Virus record (IMG/VR): IMGVR_UViG_3300041583_000333
Span: 1 to 24,062 of that record
DNA: 24,062 nt
Origin: a virus
Strand: one strand, 5' to 3'
In this document: piece by piece, positions 6,297-15,700 of the stretch
Numbering within the stretch: the first letter of the stretch is position 1
How the letters are laid out: each line of letters begins with the position of its first letter
Translations under genes and position numbers: made by a program
Notes under the pieces: model-generated
Told to the model about the DNA's origin: nothing
What the model saw: the letters and a program-made list of their open reading frames with translations, nothing else
Database searches by the model: none

Positions 6297-6944
6297 ATGG
6301 CGAAAAGTGATAAAGAAAGAAACAGATTACAAGACGAATTTGATCAAATTCAATCTGAAAATAACGACTTTAACTTCGATATATCTAACCATTTAGCTAA
6401 ACCTGAGCTCTTACCAGACTTAGGAGAAATAGAGATATATGATTATGATGCTGACCTTATTGTATCATCACAACAATCAATGGAAGTATTAGAATCTCTG
6501 GTTGATTTATACCTAAGTGATGTACCTCAGTTGAAAGAACACTCATATATAAAGAATAAAATGAAGGAGGATGCTTTGGTTTATACCGAGGCTATATTTT
6601 TAGCCAAAATGACTCGTAAAAATTTCTTAAATCAACTAAGACAAGTAGATAATGGAGACAATTCAGCTAGGATGCATGAAGTTGTTAACCAAACTATTGG
6701 ACAAATAAGAGAGAACTCTAAGTTTCTATCTGGCCAAAGAACAGAATTAGAGAAATTTTACAAAACATTAAGAACCGATTTAGGACTCAATGATATAGAA
6801 AGTCCAGATGTTTTAAAATCACAAAGTGCTGCCGAAGAATCTAACGGGGGAAGTGAATCCGGAGATATAATGGATAATAGGAAATTAAACGACATGATTA
6901 AAGGGGCAATGGTTAGTAAAGAAGAATCTAAAAAGAAAGGTTAA
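6297..6944 (+). CDS. Helical coiled-coil protein, candidate small terminase subunit (gp16-like)
   Basis: 215 residues, acidic at the start. The core (~60-170) is predicted all-helical with long charged/hydrophobic heptads (residues ~60-75, the NQLRQ region and FYKTLRTDLGL), and the tail is disordered and rich in S/G/K. T4 gp16 is 164 residues with a central coiled coil, and it is the neighbour of gp17. Here the gene starts 45 nt from the terminase N-part, divergently, and may share its promoter box. There is no diagnostic motif, so the call rests on size, helical character and position; a different DNA-packaging or scaffold factor is possible. It converges on the next gene with a 4-nt overlap at the stop codons. 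Confidence 0.5.
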   Translation: MAKSDKERNRLQDEFDQIQSENNDFNFDISNHLAKPELLPDLGEIEIYDYDADLIVSSQQSMEVLESLVDLYLSDVPQLKEHSYIKNKMKEDALVYTEAIFLAKMTRKNFLNQLRQVDNGDNSARMHEVVNQTIGQIRENSKFLSGQRTELEKFYKTLRTDLGLNDIESPDVLKSQSAAEESNGGSESGDIMDNRKLNDMIKGAMVSKEESKKKG

Positions 6945-7792
6945 TCCTTTTTGAAGATGAAACTTTCAAATGTTTTCTTTATATTACTCCACTCTACTTG
7001 AACTTCTTTTGTTATAAAAGGGTTTACTTTATTATTAGTTACCTTATTAACTATAACAATTTTATCATCCTCTCTAACAACGTCCTTTATAGTAGATTTT
7101 ATAATATCTTCGGTATTTGAAATAAGAAAGTCAAATAATTTACCACAATCATTAGCTAATGAAATAACTCCAGACTCATCATCATAGAAATAAACCCTAT
7201 CATATTGCGTTATTTCATCCTCAACGAATTTATCATTATCTGTTCTATAACCAACTAAGTGTTGTAATAATAATTTAACTTTAGTGTGTGATATATTATC
7301 CTTATCTCTATTATAAAATGTCTCGGATAGGTAATAGAAATCTTTAATAACTAATCCAGTATCAGCCATTTTCTCTTTCAATTTATCAACTACACCCTTA
7401 TAATTCTTTTCTGTGTTTTTAGAACAAATAATATAAATATCATCATTAGTATTCTTCAAATGTCGGAAGTGCTCAGACATAATATCAAAATCTAGATTAT
7501 CTATAATAGATGGATTCATAAATTCTTGCATAGAGAATGCTAAATCAGTTATATCACATCTTAGATTTTTACATCTAACCTTCAAACTATTCATTAAATC
7601 TTCCGATAACCAATATGATTTATCACCCATATTCAGATTTTGACCATATCTCTTATAAATCCCATTTTTAATTAAATTAAATTCATGTTTTGATACTTTA
7701 ATAATAGGGTTAGTAGGATTTGTTTTAGAAATTACCCAGACCTTACTATTAACATTAATCAATACATCTATGTCGAAAAAGTGAGCACTCAT
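6941..7792 (-). CDS. HAD-fold-like protein of unknown substrate
   Basis: 283 residues. HAD motifs can be traced: motif I FFDIDVLI (D7, D9, with the usual T replaced), motif II IYIICSKN (S124), Lys in HTKVKLLLQ (K171/K173) and motif IV VYFYDDES (D204, D205). The segment after motif I (KVWVISK...IIKVSKHEF) is like a family of phage HAD proteins. Loss of the motif I T and the long insert leave it open whether it is catalytic. It follows the zinc-ribbon gene by a 1-nt gap, in the same operon, and meets the plus-strand gene at 6944 tail to tail. A nucleic-acid phosphatase or a structural HAD-like protein are both possible. Confidence 0.5.
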   Translation of the reverse strand: MSAHFFDIDVLINVNSKVWVISKTNPTNPIIKVSKHEFNLIKNGIYKRYGQNLNMGDKSYWLSEDLMNSLKVRCKNLRCDITDLAFSMQEFMNPSIIDNLDFDIMSEHFRHLKNTNDDIYIICSKNTEKNYKGVVDKLKEKMADTGLVIKDFYYLSETFYNRDKDNISHTKVKLLLQHLVGYRTDNDKFVEDEITQYDRVYFYDDESGVISLANDCGKLFDFLISNTEDIIKSTIKDVVREDDKIVIVNKVTNNKVNPFITKEVQVEWSNIKKTFESFIFKKD

Positions 7793-7793
7793 A

Positions 7794-8030
7794 TTAAAAT
7801 TTATAATTTGTTATTTTATATCTTATTTGATGTGGCATTCCATCATCACGAGGCCCTTCGTATTCTTTATCTTCCCATGTAACACCACCACTCAAATCAT
7901 CATTGAAGCTCTTACACTTACTACATTGACTCGGTATGACTTTCTTACCATCAACATCCTTTATATCTTTATCATAATATATAAAATGAGTTTTACACCA
8001 AGGGTTTCTACATACACTTCTATGTTCCAT
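7794..8030 (-). CDS. Small zinc-ribbon-like protein
   Basis: 78 residues with two Cys pairs, CRNPWC (C7 and C12) and CSKC in the middle, separated by ~23 residues. This is the pattern of a small treble-clef or zinc-ribbon protein. The C-terminal part (GGVTWEDKEYEGPRDDGMP) is polar. No specific family is recognised; DNA or RNA binding is a guess. It is the first gene of a two-gene unit with the HAD-like gene, and starts just after a terminator. A TATATATA stretch at 8035-8042 is very close to its ATG. Confidence 0.6.
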   Translation of the reverse strand: MEHRSVCRNPWCKTHFIYYDKDIKDVDGKKVIPSQCSKCKSFNDDLSGGVTWEDKEYEGPRDDGMPHQIRYKITNYKF

Positions 8031-8040
8031 ATAGTATATA

Positions 8041-8075
8041 TAAAAAAAGAAAACTCATCAAGTTGATGAGTTTTC
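8041..8075 (-). terminator. Rho-independent terminator after the 8081-8840 unit
   Basis: A perfect 13-bp inverted repeat, GAAAACTCATCAA with TTGATGAGTTTTC, spans 8049-8075 and is followed on the minus strand by seven T (8042-8048). It separates the hypothetical gene at 8081-8548 from the zinc-ribbon gene. Confidence 0.85.
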
Positions 8076-8080
8076 ATATA

Positions 8081-8548
8081 TTATCTTATAAAGTCTTTAC
8101 TTATTGCGAAATCATATAATACAGGTAAGTTCAAATATCTCATAAAACCCTCTCTAATATCTTTCATTGTTTTAGCCTTTTTAACAATATTTATAATCAG
8201 GAATCCAAATTCTTCTTGGAAGTCTAAATAACAATCACACCAAGGTCTATTATAATGTTCTAGTGTTCTCCATTCTCTATAACCTCCTGTTAACCAGAAC
8301 AAACTTTTTTCTGGTGTTAAATTCTCAACCTTAACATCAGATAAACTAGTACCCCATATAGGGTGATCCCAACTAAAATCTCTCATAAGAATAACCACTG
8401 CCTCAGCTACATCACTTGTTATCTCTCTACCAACTTCAAAAAACCATTCACCACTTTCTTTAGTAATAACCACCTTATCATTGATATAAATCATTTCTGA
8501 TAATTCCTTACTAAGTAAATCCTTTTTCCTTCTCATAATACTAAACAT
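8081..8548 (-). CDS. Hypothetical protein
   Basis: 155 residues, mixed alpha/beta character, with many aromatic residues in the middle (WDHPIWGTS, SLFWLTGGYREWRTLEHYNRPWCDCYLDF). No signal peptide or membrane helix is seen. It overlaps the end of the upstream W/G-repeat gene by 8 nt, so the two are coupled, and it ends just before a strong terminator. A start at M5 (MRRKK...) is also possible, and would remove the overlap with the upstream gene. No family is recognised. Confidence 0.65.
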   Translation of the reverse strand: MFSIMRRKKDLLSKELSEMIYINDKVVITKESGEWFFEVGREITSDVAEAVVILMRDFSWDHPIWGTSLSDVKVENLTPEKSLFWLTGGYREWRTLEHYNRPWCDCYLDFQEEFGFLIINIVKKAKTMKDIREGFMRYLNLPVLYDFAISKDFIR

Positions 8549-8840
8549 TATTTTTTGATAAATTTATCCCGCTTTCCCAATTGCCTTTAAAGTATCCATC
8601 TTCCCAGATACCATTCTTCCAATTGCCATAAAATCCGCCATTTTTGAATATACCATATTCCCAATCACCAACCATATAAATACCTTCATGCCATATAAGA
8701 GTATTATTCTCTATCTCTATAATAGCACCATCGATTTCAGAATCTATTAACCAATAGAATCCCTCTTCTTTAATAATCTTAATGATTTGATTGTATTCTG
8801 TATAAGTCTTACCGTTATACTTTAATTCTTGAAAATTCAT
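8541..8840 (-). CDS. Small W/G-repeat protein (MORN-like)
   Basis: 99 residues. Residues ~53-92 hold repeats of the G-x-W/F type: GIYMVGDWEYG, IFKNGGFYGNW, KNGIWEDGYFKGNW. Such beta-hairpin or solenoid repeats (MORN-like) are frequent in small phage proteins of Bacteroidota phages. The N-terminal half is a compact alpha/beta stretch. An AATATATAAA box lies 21 nt upstream. It leads an operon with the hypothetical at 8081-8548. The function is unknown; repeats of this sort mostly mediate binding. Confidence 0.7.
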   Translation of the reverse strand: MNFQELKYNGKTYTEYNQIIKIIKEEGFYWLIDSEIDGAIIEIENNTLIWHEGIYMVGDWEYGIFKNGGFYGNWKNGIWEDGYFKGNWESGINLSKNNV

Positions 8841-8861
8841 AATTTAATAATTATTTACATC

Positions 8862-8871
8862 TTTATATATT
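8862..8871 (-). promoter_or_regulatory. AATATATAAA box, candidate phage promoter
   Basis: This minus-strand AATATATAAA lies 21 nt before the ATG at 8840, the same spacing as the boxes before 9511 and 16771. Confidence 0.45.
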
Positions 8872-8952
8872 CAACAATTATTATAGAAAAATTTAACACC
8901 CTCTTTTTTTCTAAAAAATCGACTGTTGAAATAAAAAAAATTATTTAAAATG

Positions 8953-8980
8953 AAAAAACCGGGATATTTCCCGGTTTTTT
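8953..8980 (-). terminator. Rho-independent terminator, potentially bidirectional
   Basis: The stem AAAAAACCGGGA / TCCCGGTTTTTT has a 4-nt loop, so either strand gives a GC core followed by T6. In context it ends the minus-strand gene at 9010-9369. Confidence 0.9.
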
Positions 8981-9009
8981 AAGATATTAACTATTTCTTA
9001 TTTTTTTCC

Positions 9010-9369
9010 TTATTTTGAAAGGTTATCAAGGAATTCTTTCTCGTTTTTACTCAAAGAATCGATACCATATTTTGTAATTTTTTCCAAAACTGAATCCATT
9101 TCTAATTGAATTGGCTCTTTTACAAGTTCAATTGATTTCAATCCTGATAATTCAGTATCATAAGTATCTGTATAAACAATTCTAGTTTTATTTCTTTTTG
9201 TAGTAAATGCTATGATAATACCAAGGTCAACATTAACAAAAAGTTTAGCAAAACCCTCTTTCTTGTTATTGATTAACACAGAAGATTTAACATTCAATTT
9301 AACAGAAACTTCTTCTAGTTTCTCATAGTTGAATTTTGTAAGGTCGATGCAAATTATGTTATTTTTCAT
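9010..9369 (-). CDS. Small protein with a Bacteroidota rhomboid-associated C-terminal motif (DUF6576-like)
   Basis: 119 residues. The C-terminal ~30 residues, MDSVLEKITKYGIDSLSKNEKEFL, follow the pattern seen at the C-terminus of Bacteroidota rhomboid proteins and small relatives (ILdKIsk.G..SLtk.EkefL). The first 90 residues are an alpha/beta stretch with IICIDLTKFNYEKLEE and LFVNVDLGIIIAFTT, with no membrane helix. The role is unknown; the tail probably mediates a protein contact. It is a single-gene unit bounded by the terminator at 8953-8980. This points to a Bacteroidota-associated gene pool. Confidence 0.6.
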   Translation of the reverse strand: MKNNIICIDLTKFNYEKLEEVSVKLNVKSSVLINNKKEGFAKLFVNVDLGIIIAFTTKRNKTRIVYTDTYDTELSGLKSIELVKEPIQLEMDSVLEKITKYGIDSLSKNEKEFLDNLSK

Positions 9370-9481
9370 AGTGGTTTGTGTTTTAATTAATGATTATACT
9401 ACAATATACGAATAATATATCAAGTAACCTAATTTTTGATAAGTTTATAGTAAAATCAATTAAAATAGAATATGGGGAAAT

Positions 9482-9490
9482 AATATATAA
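9482..9490 (+). promoter_or_regulatory. AATATATAA box, candidate phage promoter
   Basis: AATATATAA lies 20 nt before the ATG at 9511, in the 141-nt gap between divergent genes. Confidence 0.5.
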
Positions 9491-9510
9491 TAAAAAAATA
9501 TACTCATTTT

Positions 9511-12099
9511 ATGAAGTATCTATCGAATAGAACTGAATACTTAACAGCTAAATATAAAGTAATTAATGAGAACGTAGCAGGTGCTGGTCCGTTCGCAAAT
9601 GATATAGCATGGGGTGATTCTTTATTAGGAAGAATGTTACACTCATTTGCTAGAAAAGCTAGAATAGGTGTAAATTTAGTTAGAATGGATTCTGTTATTA
9701 AACGTTTACAAACACAATTTGATTATTTATTGGATGTTAGTAAAGTGGATGGAGCTGATATCGATGAAGTAACTAAACATGAAATTGATATGTTACGTAT
9801 TTCTATTTTATTAGGTACACTTATAAAAGCAATTAAAGATCCTGAATCAGAAGGGAAAGATCACTTAGATGAAATAATTAAAACAACTAAGGAGATAATA
9901 AGAGAGATAACCAGAGTAGAGTTACAAACTAATAAAAGTGAAGTTGATAGGGAAGAAGTATTAGTAAAATTGAAGGATTTTTTAACAGAACTAGAATCTA
10001 TCGGCACTGGTAATGAGATAAACAAAGAAGTTAAGTCTGAGACTAAGGAATCTAATAAGGTACCATATAACCTTTATATGGCTAACATCAAATCTATTAG
10101 TGATTTATTAAACTCTTATAAGAATATTAAATCTAAAGGAGCGGAAAATGTTAAAAGTAAAGAAGAGTTACAGAGAGAAATTGATTTAAGTTATAAGAAA
10201 AAGATAGAGGAATGGAAATCTAGTCAAAAGGCTATGAGAACCAATAATACTGGATCAAATATAAATCCTGGTGAAGGGACTAGAAATAGAATAAGAAGAG
10301 AGGTAGAGGCTGAATTAGCACAAGAGAGTTTTATTTTTGAAAATACAAACACTAATGGTATTTTAAATGCTACCAAATCATTATATAGTTATATGATGTC
10401 TAGTCCAGAAAATTTAACTGAATTAGTTGGATTTGTATCTAGTTATGAGAATAAGAATAAAGTATCATCAGGTAATTTCGCGTCTATTAAAAGGTTATAT
10501 GATTATATCAGAAAGACTTCAATATCAGAAAATTTAGATAGTTTATTATCTAATAGTGATAAACTTGGTAACAAGATTAAAGAATTATATAATGTTTCAA
10601 AATCCGGAGACTTTACATCTATACAAGATGAGGGTTTGAAAAACTCATTAACATCATTTAACCAAACGTTAAGTGCTATCTTAACACATAAATCAGAAGT
10701 TAAAGAAGTTCAGAATAATAATGAGAGTAGATTATTAAAGTATAAAAGCTTCAGAAAGGTATTTGAATCGGAAGAAGAAATTACACAAGATACCAATACT
10801 AAAGAAGAAGATGAATATAGATATGATTTATCTATACCTTGGAATAAATACTTTAGTGAAAAATATTTAAGAAAATGGGCTGTTACTGAGGAATTGCAAA
10901 AGAAAGTAAATCAGAAACTAGAAAAAATAGAAAGAGAAGGTAATAGGTATGTTATAAAGGGTATTGACCCAATATTAGAAATTGTTAAGATATTTAACAG
11001 ATCTTATAAATTACATACATCACAAACAATACCTGGATCTAGAAAAGCTGGTAAGGTATCCAATAGAAAAATGGGTGAGTATGAGTATATAGGTAAAGGA
11101 AGTGGACCTAACGCTAATGATGAAGGAAGTGGATTCAAAGCTGGGATGGGACCTTATAGAAATATTAAAATATTTACTAAATGGGAGGATGCTGTTCTTG
11201 ATATATTAAAAGATTCAAAATACCAAGTTTTATTTAATGAAGATACTATTATTGAAGTTGGTGATTCTGATTCTAGAATGAACGTAGATTATTCAACTAA
11301 TAGAAACAAAAACTCAATTGAAAAAGGTGTTGATAATGATGGTGACATCACAAAAACACTTGTTAATAAGAAAGAGAAAAGGGGTAGAATCGAAGGTGGT
11401 GGTAAAGTACTACTTAAATTCATAAATGATATGTTAGACGGTGATACTTTATATAGAGGTGAAAGTGGAGGTGGAGCTCAAAAGAAATTCATAAACACTT
11501 ATTTCAAAGTTGACGTTAAAACAGAAGAATTAGGATTTACCGAAGATGAGCTTGATATTAACGCTAAAAGTGCGAATGATACTAAAGATGAAACAATAGT
11601 TGAGTTCAAAGGGGTTAAAGAAGTTATAAACAAAGATGGGTGTATTTTTAATATAAATGATTCGTATCACATGATAATAACTGGAAGTGATAATGATTTC
11701 GTTTATGTGAAATATTCAAAAACATTTGGAAACATTAAAAAATATATCAGAGGTGAAAAGGTTAGAGGTATGAAAGGTGATCTATCAACATTAGATGATA
11801 ATAAAACCACTATCTACTATGCTAGAATAAACAAAGACCATTTCAGAGAAATTGGTGATAAGAAAGTTTTAAAATTAGGAGATGATTTGAAATTGAAATC
11901 TATTGATTTAAGCTCTTATAATGAAGATTCAATCAGATCTAAATCAGAAGAAGTTGAGATAGGTAATATTGATAGTTTATATGTTCTTAGAGAGAAAAGT
12001 GGTAAACAATACTTTTTACCAACATCAGCTTCACAAGATTCTGGATCAGGTGACAAACCTAGAAAATCTTACGGAGCACTAAAAGATAAGTTGAAATAA
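9511..12099 (+). CDS. Large probable virion-associated protein of unknown function
   Basis: 862 residues, strongly charged, with helical and coiled-coil character over ~50-280 (LVRMDSVIKRLQTQFDYLLD, later EIIKTTKEIIREITRVELQ). The C-terminal half is beta-rich and mixed, with several GGG/GSG stretches (IEGGGKVLLKF, RGESGGGAQKKF). There is no signal peptide. The N-terminus MKYLSNRTEYL...INE resembles a T4 capsid-targeting propeptide. Its stop codon shares one base with the start of the next gene (TAATG), so the two are co-translated, and the tail sheath follows. This placement in the tail block favours a virion or internal head protein, but no enzyme motif is recognised. Confidence 0.7.
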   Translation: MKYLSNRTEYLTAKYKVINENVAGAGPFANDIAWGDSLLGRMLHSFARKARIGVNLVRMDSVIKRLQTQFDYLLDVSKVDGADIDEVTKHEIDMLRISILLGTLIKAIKDPESEGKDHLDEIIKTTKEIIREITRVELQTNKSEVDREEVLVKLKDFLTELESIGTGNEINKEVKSETKESNKVPYNLYMANIKSISDLLNSYKNIKSKGAENVKSKEELQREIDLSYKKKIEEWKSSQKAMRTNNTGSNINPGEGTRNRIRREVEAELAQESFIFENTNTNGILNATKSLYSYMMSSPENLTELVGFVSSYENKNKVSSGNFASIKRLYDYIRKTSISENLDSLLSNSDKLGNKIKELYNVSKSGDFTSIQDEGLKNSLTSFNQTLSAILTHKSEVKEVQNNNESRLLKYKSFRKVFESEEEITQDTNTKEEDEYRYDLSIPWNKYFSEKYLRKWAVTEELQKKVNQKLEKIEREGNRYVIKGIDPILEIVKIFNRSYKLHTSQTIPGSRKAGKVSNRKMGEYEYIGKGSGPNANDEGSGFKAGMGPYRNIKIFTKWEDAVLDILKDSKYQVLFNEDTIIEVGDSDSRMNVDYSTNRNKNSIEKGVDNDGDITKTLVNKKEKRGRIEGGGKVLLKFINDMLDGDTLYRGESGGGAQKKFINTYFKVDVKTEELGFTEDELDINAKSANDTKDETIVEFKGVKEVINKDGCIFNINDSYHMIITGSDNDFVYVKYSKTFGNIKKYIRGEKVRGMKGDLSTLDDNKTTIYYARINKDHFREIGDKKVLKLGDDLKLKSIDLSSYNEDSIRSKSEEVEIGNIDSLYVLREKSGKQYFLPTSASQDSGSGDKPRKSYGALKDKLK

Positions 12100-12653
12100 T
12101 GAAATACTTAAAAAGATACAATTTATTTCTAGAATCTGATGAATTCGAAATTGGTGATACTGATACACCAGATGTTGTTATGTCCAAAGAAAAGATGAAT
12201 ACAACGATGTCTAATATTAAAGACTACAATGCTAAGAAATCTCAAATAGATGCAATCTATAAGAAAGATGGTATTGATATCAAAAAAGAACTTGAAAAGG
12301 TACTAGGTAAGACGGATGTTCAGAACGGAGAGGATAGAAATCCATTCTTAGTAGAATATGCACACTTATCTAAATTAGAGAGTGATATAAACAAACTACA
12401 AGATGATAATTCTAATGATAAAATAAAAATAGATGATTTACAACAATCTCTTAGTTTATCAGAGGATGACTCAACAAAAAAAGCTGTAGAATTTAAGATA
12501 AGTGATATTAAAAATAGAATGTCTGAAAGATACAGCAAAATAAGTGAAATACAAAAAGATTTAGTAGAAAAAGAAAAGGACCATAAAGAACAAATGGTTG
12601 AAATGGAGAAAAATATGAGGGATCATGTAAAAAATCTCTCACCAAATGCGTAA
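12099..12653 (+). CDS. Coiled-coil protein with a capsid-targeting-like N-terminus
   Basis: 184 residues. It starts MKYLKRYNLFLES, like the leader peptides of T4 internal head proteins cut by the prohead protease after a (L/I)xE type site. The remainder is acidic and mostly predicted coiled coil (~70-175, LSKLESDINKLQDDN and ISEIQKDLVEKEKDHKEQ). No enzymatic motif is seen. It is translationally coupled to the 862-residue protein through a TAATG overlap. A scaffold or an internal head protein are the likeliest roles; both are inference. Confidence 0.65.
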   Translation: MKYLKRYNLFLESDEFEIGDTDTPDVVMSKEKMNTTMSNIKDYNAKKSQIDAIYKKDGIDIKKELEKVLGKTDVQNGEDRNPFLVEYAHLSKLESDINKLQDDNSNDKIKIDDLQQSLSLSEDDSTKKAVEFKISDIKNRMSERYSKISEIQKDLVEKEKDHKEQMVEMEKNMRDHVKNLSPNA

Positions 12654-12682
12654 AAGTAGATAAAATACCATTTTTTACTTTT

Positions 12683-12692
12683 TATATATATA
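12683..12692 (+). promoter_or_regulatory. TATATATATA box before the tail sheath
   Basis: It lies 26 nt before the sheath start at 12719 and is a variant of the AATATATAA box. Confidence 0.4.
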
Positions 12693-12718
12693 CTAAATCA
12701 AAAAATTAAAGAAACAAT

Positions 12719-15700
12719 ATGGCAATTCAAATTGGAAAATACAAAAGACCAGGAATCTTCATCGAAGAATTTGACCAGTCCGTAATCATCAGTCCAACTG
12801 TTGCAGGGATTACCAATCTTGTGATGGGTGTATCTAAAAAAGGACCTGTTAATACGCCGATTAGATTAACTAATATACAAGACTTAGAAGCTATCTTTGG
12901 ACAATTAGATCGTAATTTAGAAAGAAAAGGTTCTTTCTTCCACCGAACAATTGCCAAAATGTTAGAAACTTCTACTGTATATGCAATGAACTTATTACTA
13001 ACAGATGATAACTTAGATGTGATTGAATACAAATCATTATCTTCTTCGGCTGGTAGTAAAAATGATATAAAAAGAGAAGGACCTTATAGAAGATTCTTTG
13101 ACACAACAGGTTTCTGGAAAAGAGATACTGAGTCATTTATCAATTTAACAAAAAATAATACAGGATACGCAGAAAGAGCGTTTAGTCTTACTAATTTATC
13201 AGATAAGCCTATCACTACTTTTGTATTCAAATCACAATTGGTTGGTTTTAATAGAACACTACTTGAATGGTATGGTTCTGTTGAGAAGATGCCACCTTAT
13301 GTAAATGCTAATGATTTTGCGGCAGATTACTTAGTTGATGTTGTTGTTGTTGGTGGTGATTGGTCAAACTATCAAGAATTATCAGTTGATCCTAGATGGA
13401 GTCAATACTTTAATGCTTCTGGTCTTAGAAAAGGAAAAGTTAGCGAATTCGCTAATGACAGAAATGTTACTCTACTTTCTTATTACGAAGGGTTATCTTT
13501 AATCCCTTATTTTAGAGATTTGAATGGTAGAAATATATTTATAGAAACTACAATAAACAGAGATACTGACACAACTGGTTTATTCTGTGCATTTGATAAC
13601 GATTTAGTTGAACAAGACTATTACAATGGTATGTTAGACTTAATCGGTAATACAATAGTTGATGAGAACGAAACAGATATTGAATTTTTATCTTATAAAG
13701 AAACAATCTCTGAATCAATATCAATGACTAATACACCTCTTGATTTACCAGGTAATGTAACTGCTTTATTAGGTGGTACTTGGTCAGGGTATGGTTATAT
13801 TAACCAACCAACTCATGCATTTGGGGCGGTACCTACTACATCAGGAATAGTTGTTAACGAAAACAACAGAACATCTTGGTTCGGTGAAGGATCTATTTAC
13901 AATGTAACTTTAGATAATTCAACACCAGTTTCAGCATCAGCGTCAATAACCGTAACATATAATGTTGGATCAGATGCCTACTCTATAATCGGTGACTTAT
14001 ATGTTCCTGTTTCAGCAACAACATCATTAACAATTAGTGCTAATGATTACCCAGTAACAGCGGCAACTGCTTCTTATACATCAGCATTCTCGTTAGACGC
14101 GTCTGGTGAGATTGTATTAATAAACAGTTTAGCACCAAATGTAAACCCTAGTGTTTCTACAAGTGATATTATCTTAGGATATTTAACATTTGATATATTA
14201 ACTGGTGGATTTGTAAACTTAGGAAGTTTATCAGTAATTGATATCACAAACGGGACATCAGGTTATACTGATTTCAGTTTTGGTACATCATCAAATGATG
14301 ATTACTACATAACTGACTTAGGATCTGGATCATTAAAAGTAGAGTTTGTTAATACAAATTCACAACAAGATGTTAAGAACTATACTCAATACAGAAGATT
14401 CAAGATGTTTAACAGATTGGTTAGTGTTATTGATAGTCCTAACAAAAACAAAATAACAATGTCATTAGGTCCAGTATCTAATTACGATAAATATAGTTTG
14501 GAAAATGTTACTATAAGTGATATAGTAACATCAACATTAGAGAATAAATCATTTGTATTAAATACAACATTAACATCATCAGAATTATCTGATGTATTAA
14601 ATGGACATTTAGTATTCTATACAGAAGATGATGAGTTCTTATTAGGAAAAGAAGGTGTTATAACTAAAAATGAAGTTGCTGATGGAGCTGATTTAGGAGT
14701 TGTAGGTAAATACTCAAAATTCTATACAAGCTACTTTGATGGTAACATCAATACAAAAGATTTCTTCTACTCTAACAGATTATACGTTGGAAGTGGTGGA
14801 ACAGTTAATGCTGTTTTAGGAACAGATGTTAATATTACATTCATAGATGGTGAGGTTGCAACATCTGCAACATCTTCATACGCTGGATATGATTACATCG
14901 TTTTTGAATCAGACGTACCATTCTTCTCTAATGAAGTGGACCTTCAAGTTTTCGAACAATTATCGTTCCCTGGTTCAGATGTTAACAAAGGATCTTTTAC
15001 AATAGTTAGCAACACAGTTAATCCATTAGATACACCAACACAATTGGCTATCGACTTAGGATTCACTGGTAACTTCTACGCTTATCAAGTAAATGAAGAG
15101 GTTGAGTTTGAATACTTAACTGAACAAGGATTGGTATTTGATTACTTAACTAGACATTACCTTAAAATGTACCTTGATAATAATGGTATTTTAAGTGTTG
15201 AGTTCAAGGATGAGTTATTAACGTCAGATGTAGATGCTGATCCACAAGCAAATAATACATTATTTGTACAATCTGGAAAATCTAACTTCAAACAAACAAT
15301 CGAAGTTGAATTACCATCTGGATATGTTCAAGTACCTAATAAGATTTTAATAGATGGAGAGAGATACTCAGAAGTTAAAGTTGGTGATTTCTTAGAGGCT
15401 TATTATGACCCTACAGCTCTTGAAGTTGGAGAGGTACCAAGAAGACTTACAAGAATCTTGAGTAAGAGACAATATGCTGGTGATACTAGTTTAACTGAAA
15501 TCTCTTGTGATTCTAGAATAGCAACTTACAACTTCGGTGGTGATGTACAAACAATGAGGTATTTATCAGTTGATCAATACGCATTAACATACAAAGCTAT
15601 TTCAATGAAAGGATTTAAGGTTAGACAATCTTCTTTACCTGATGGAACAGAAGGAAGACAAAATCAAATACTTAATTTAGTAGCTAAAGGAACACCAATG

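Noticed and set aside
7827-8066. Plus-strand ORF opposite the zinc-ribbon gene
   Set aside because: Unnatural Ile/Phe/Thr composition and it crosses the terminator hairpin; the minus gene has paired CxxC motifs.
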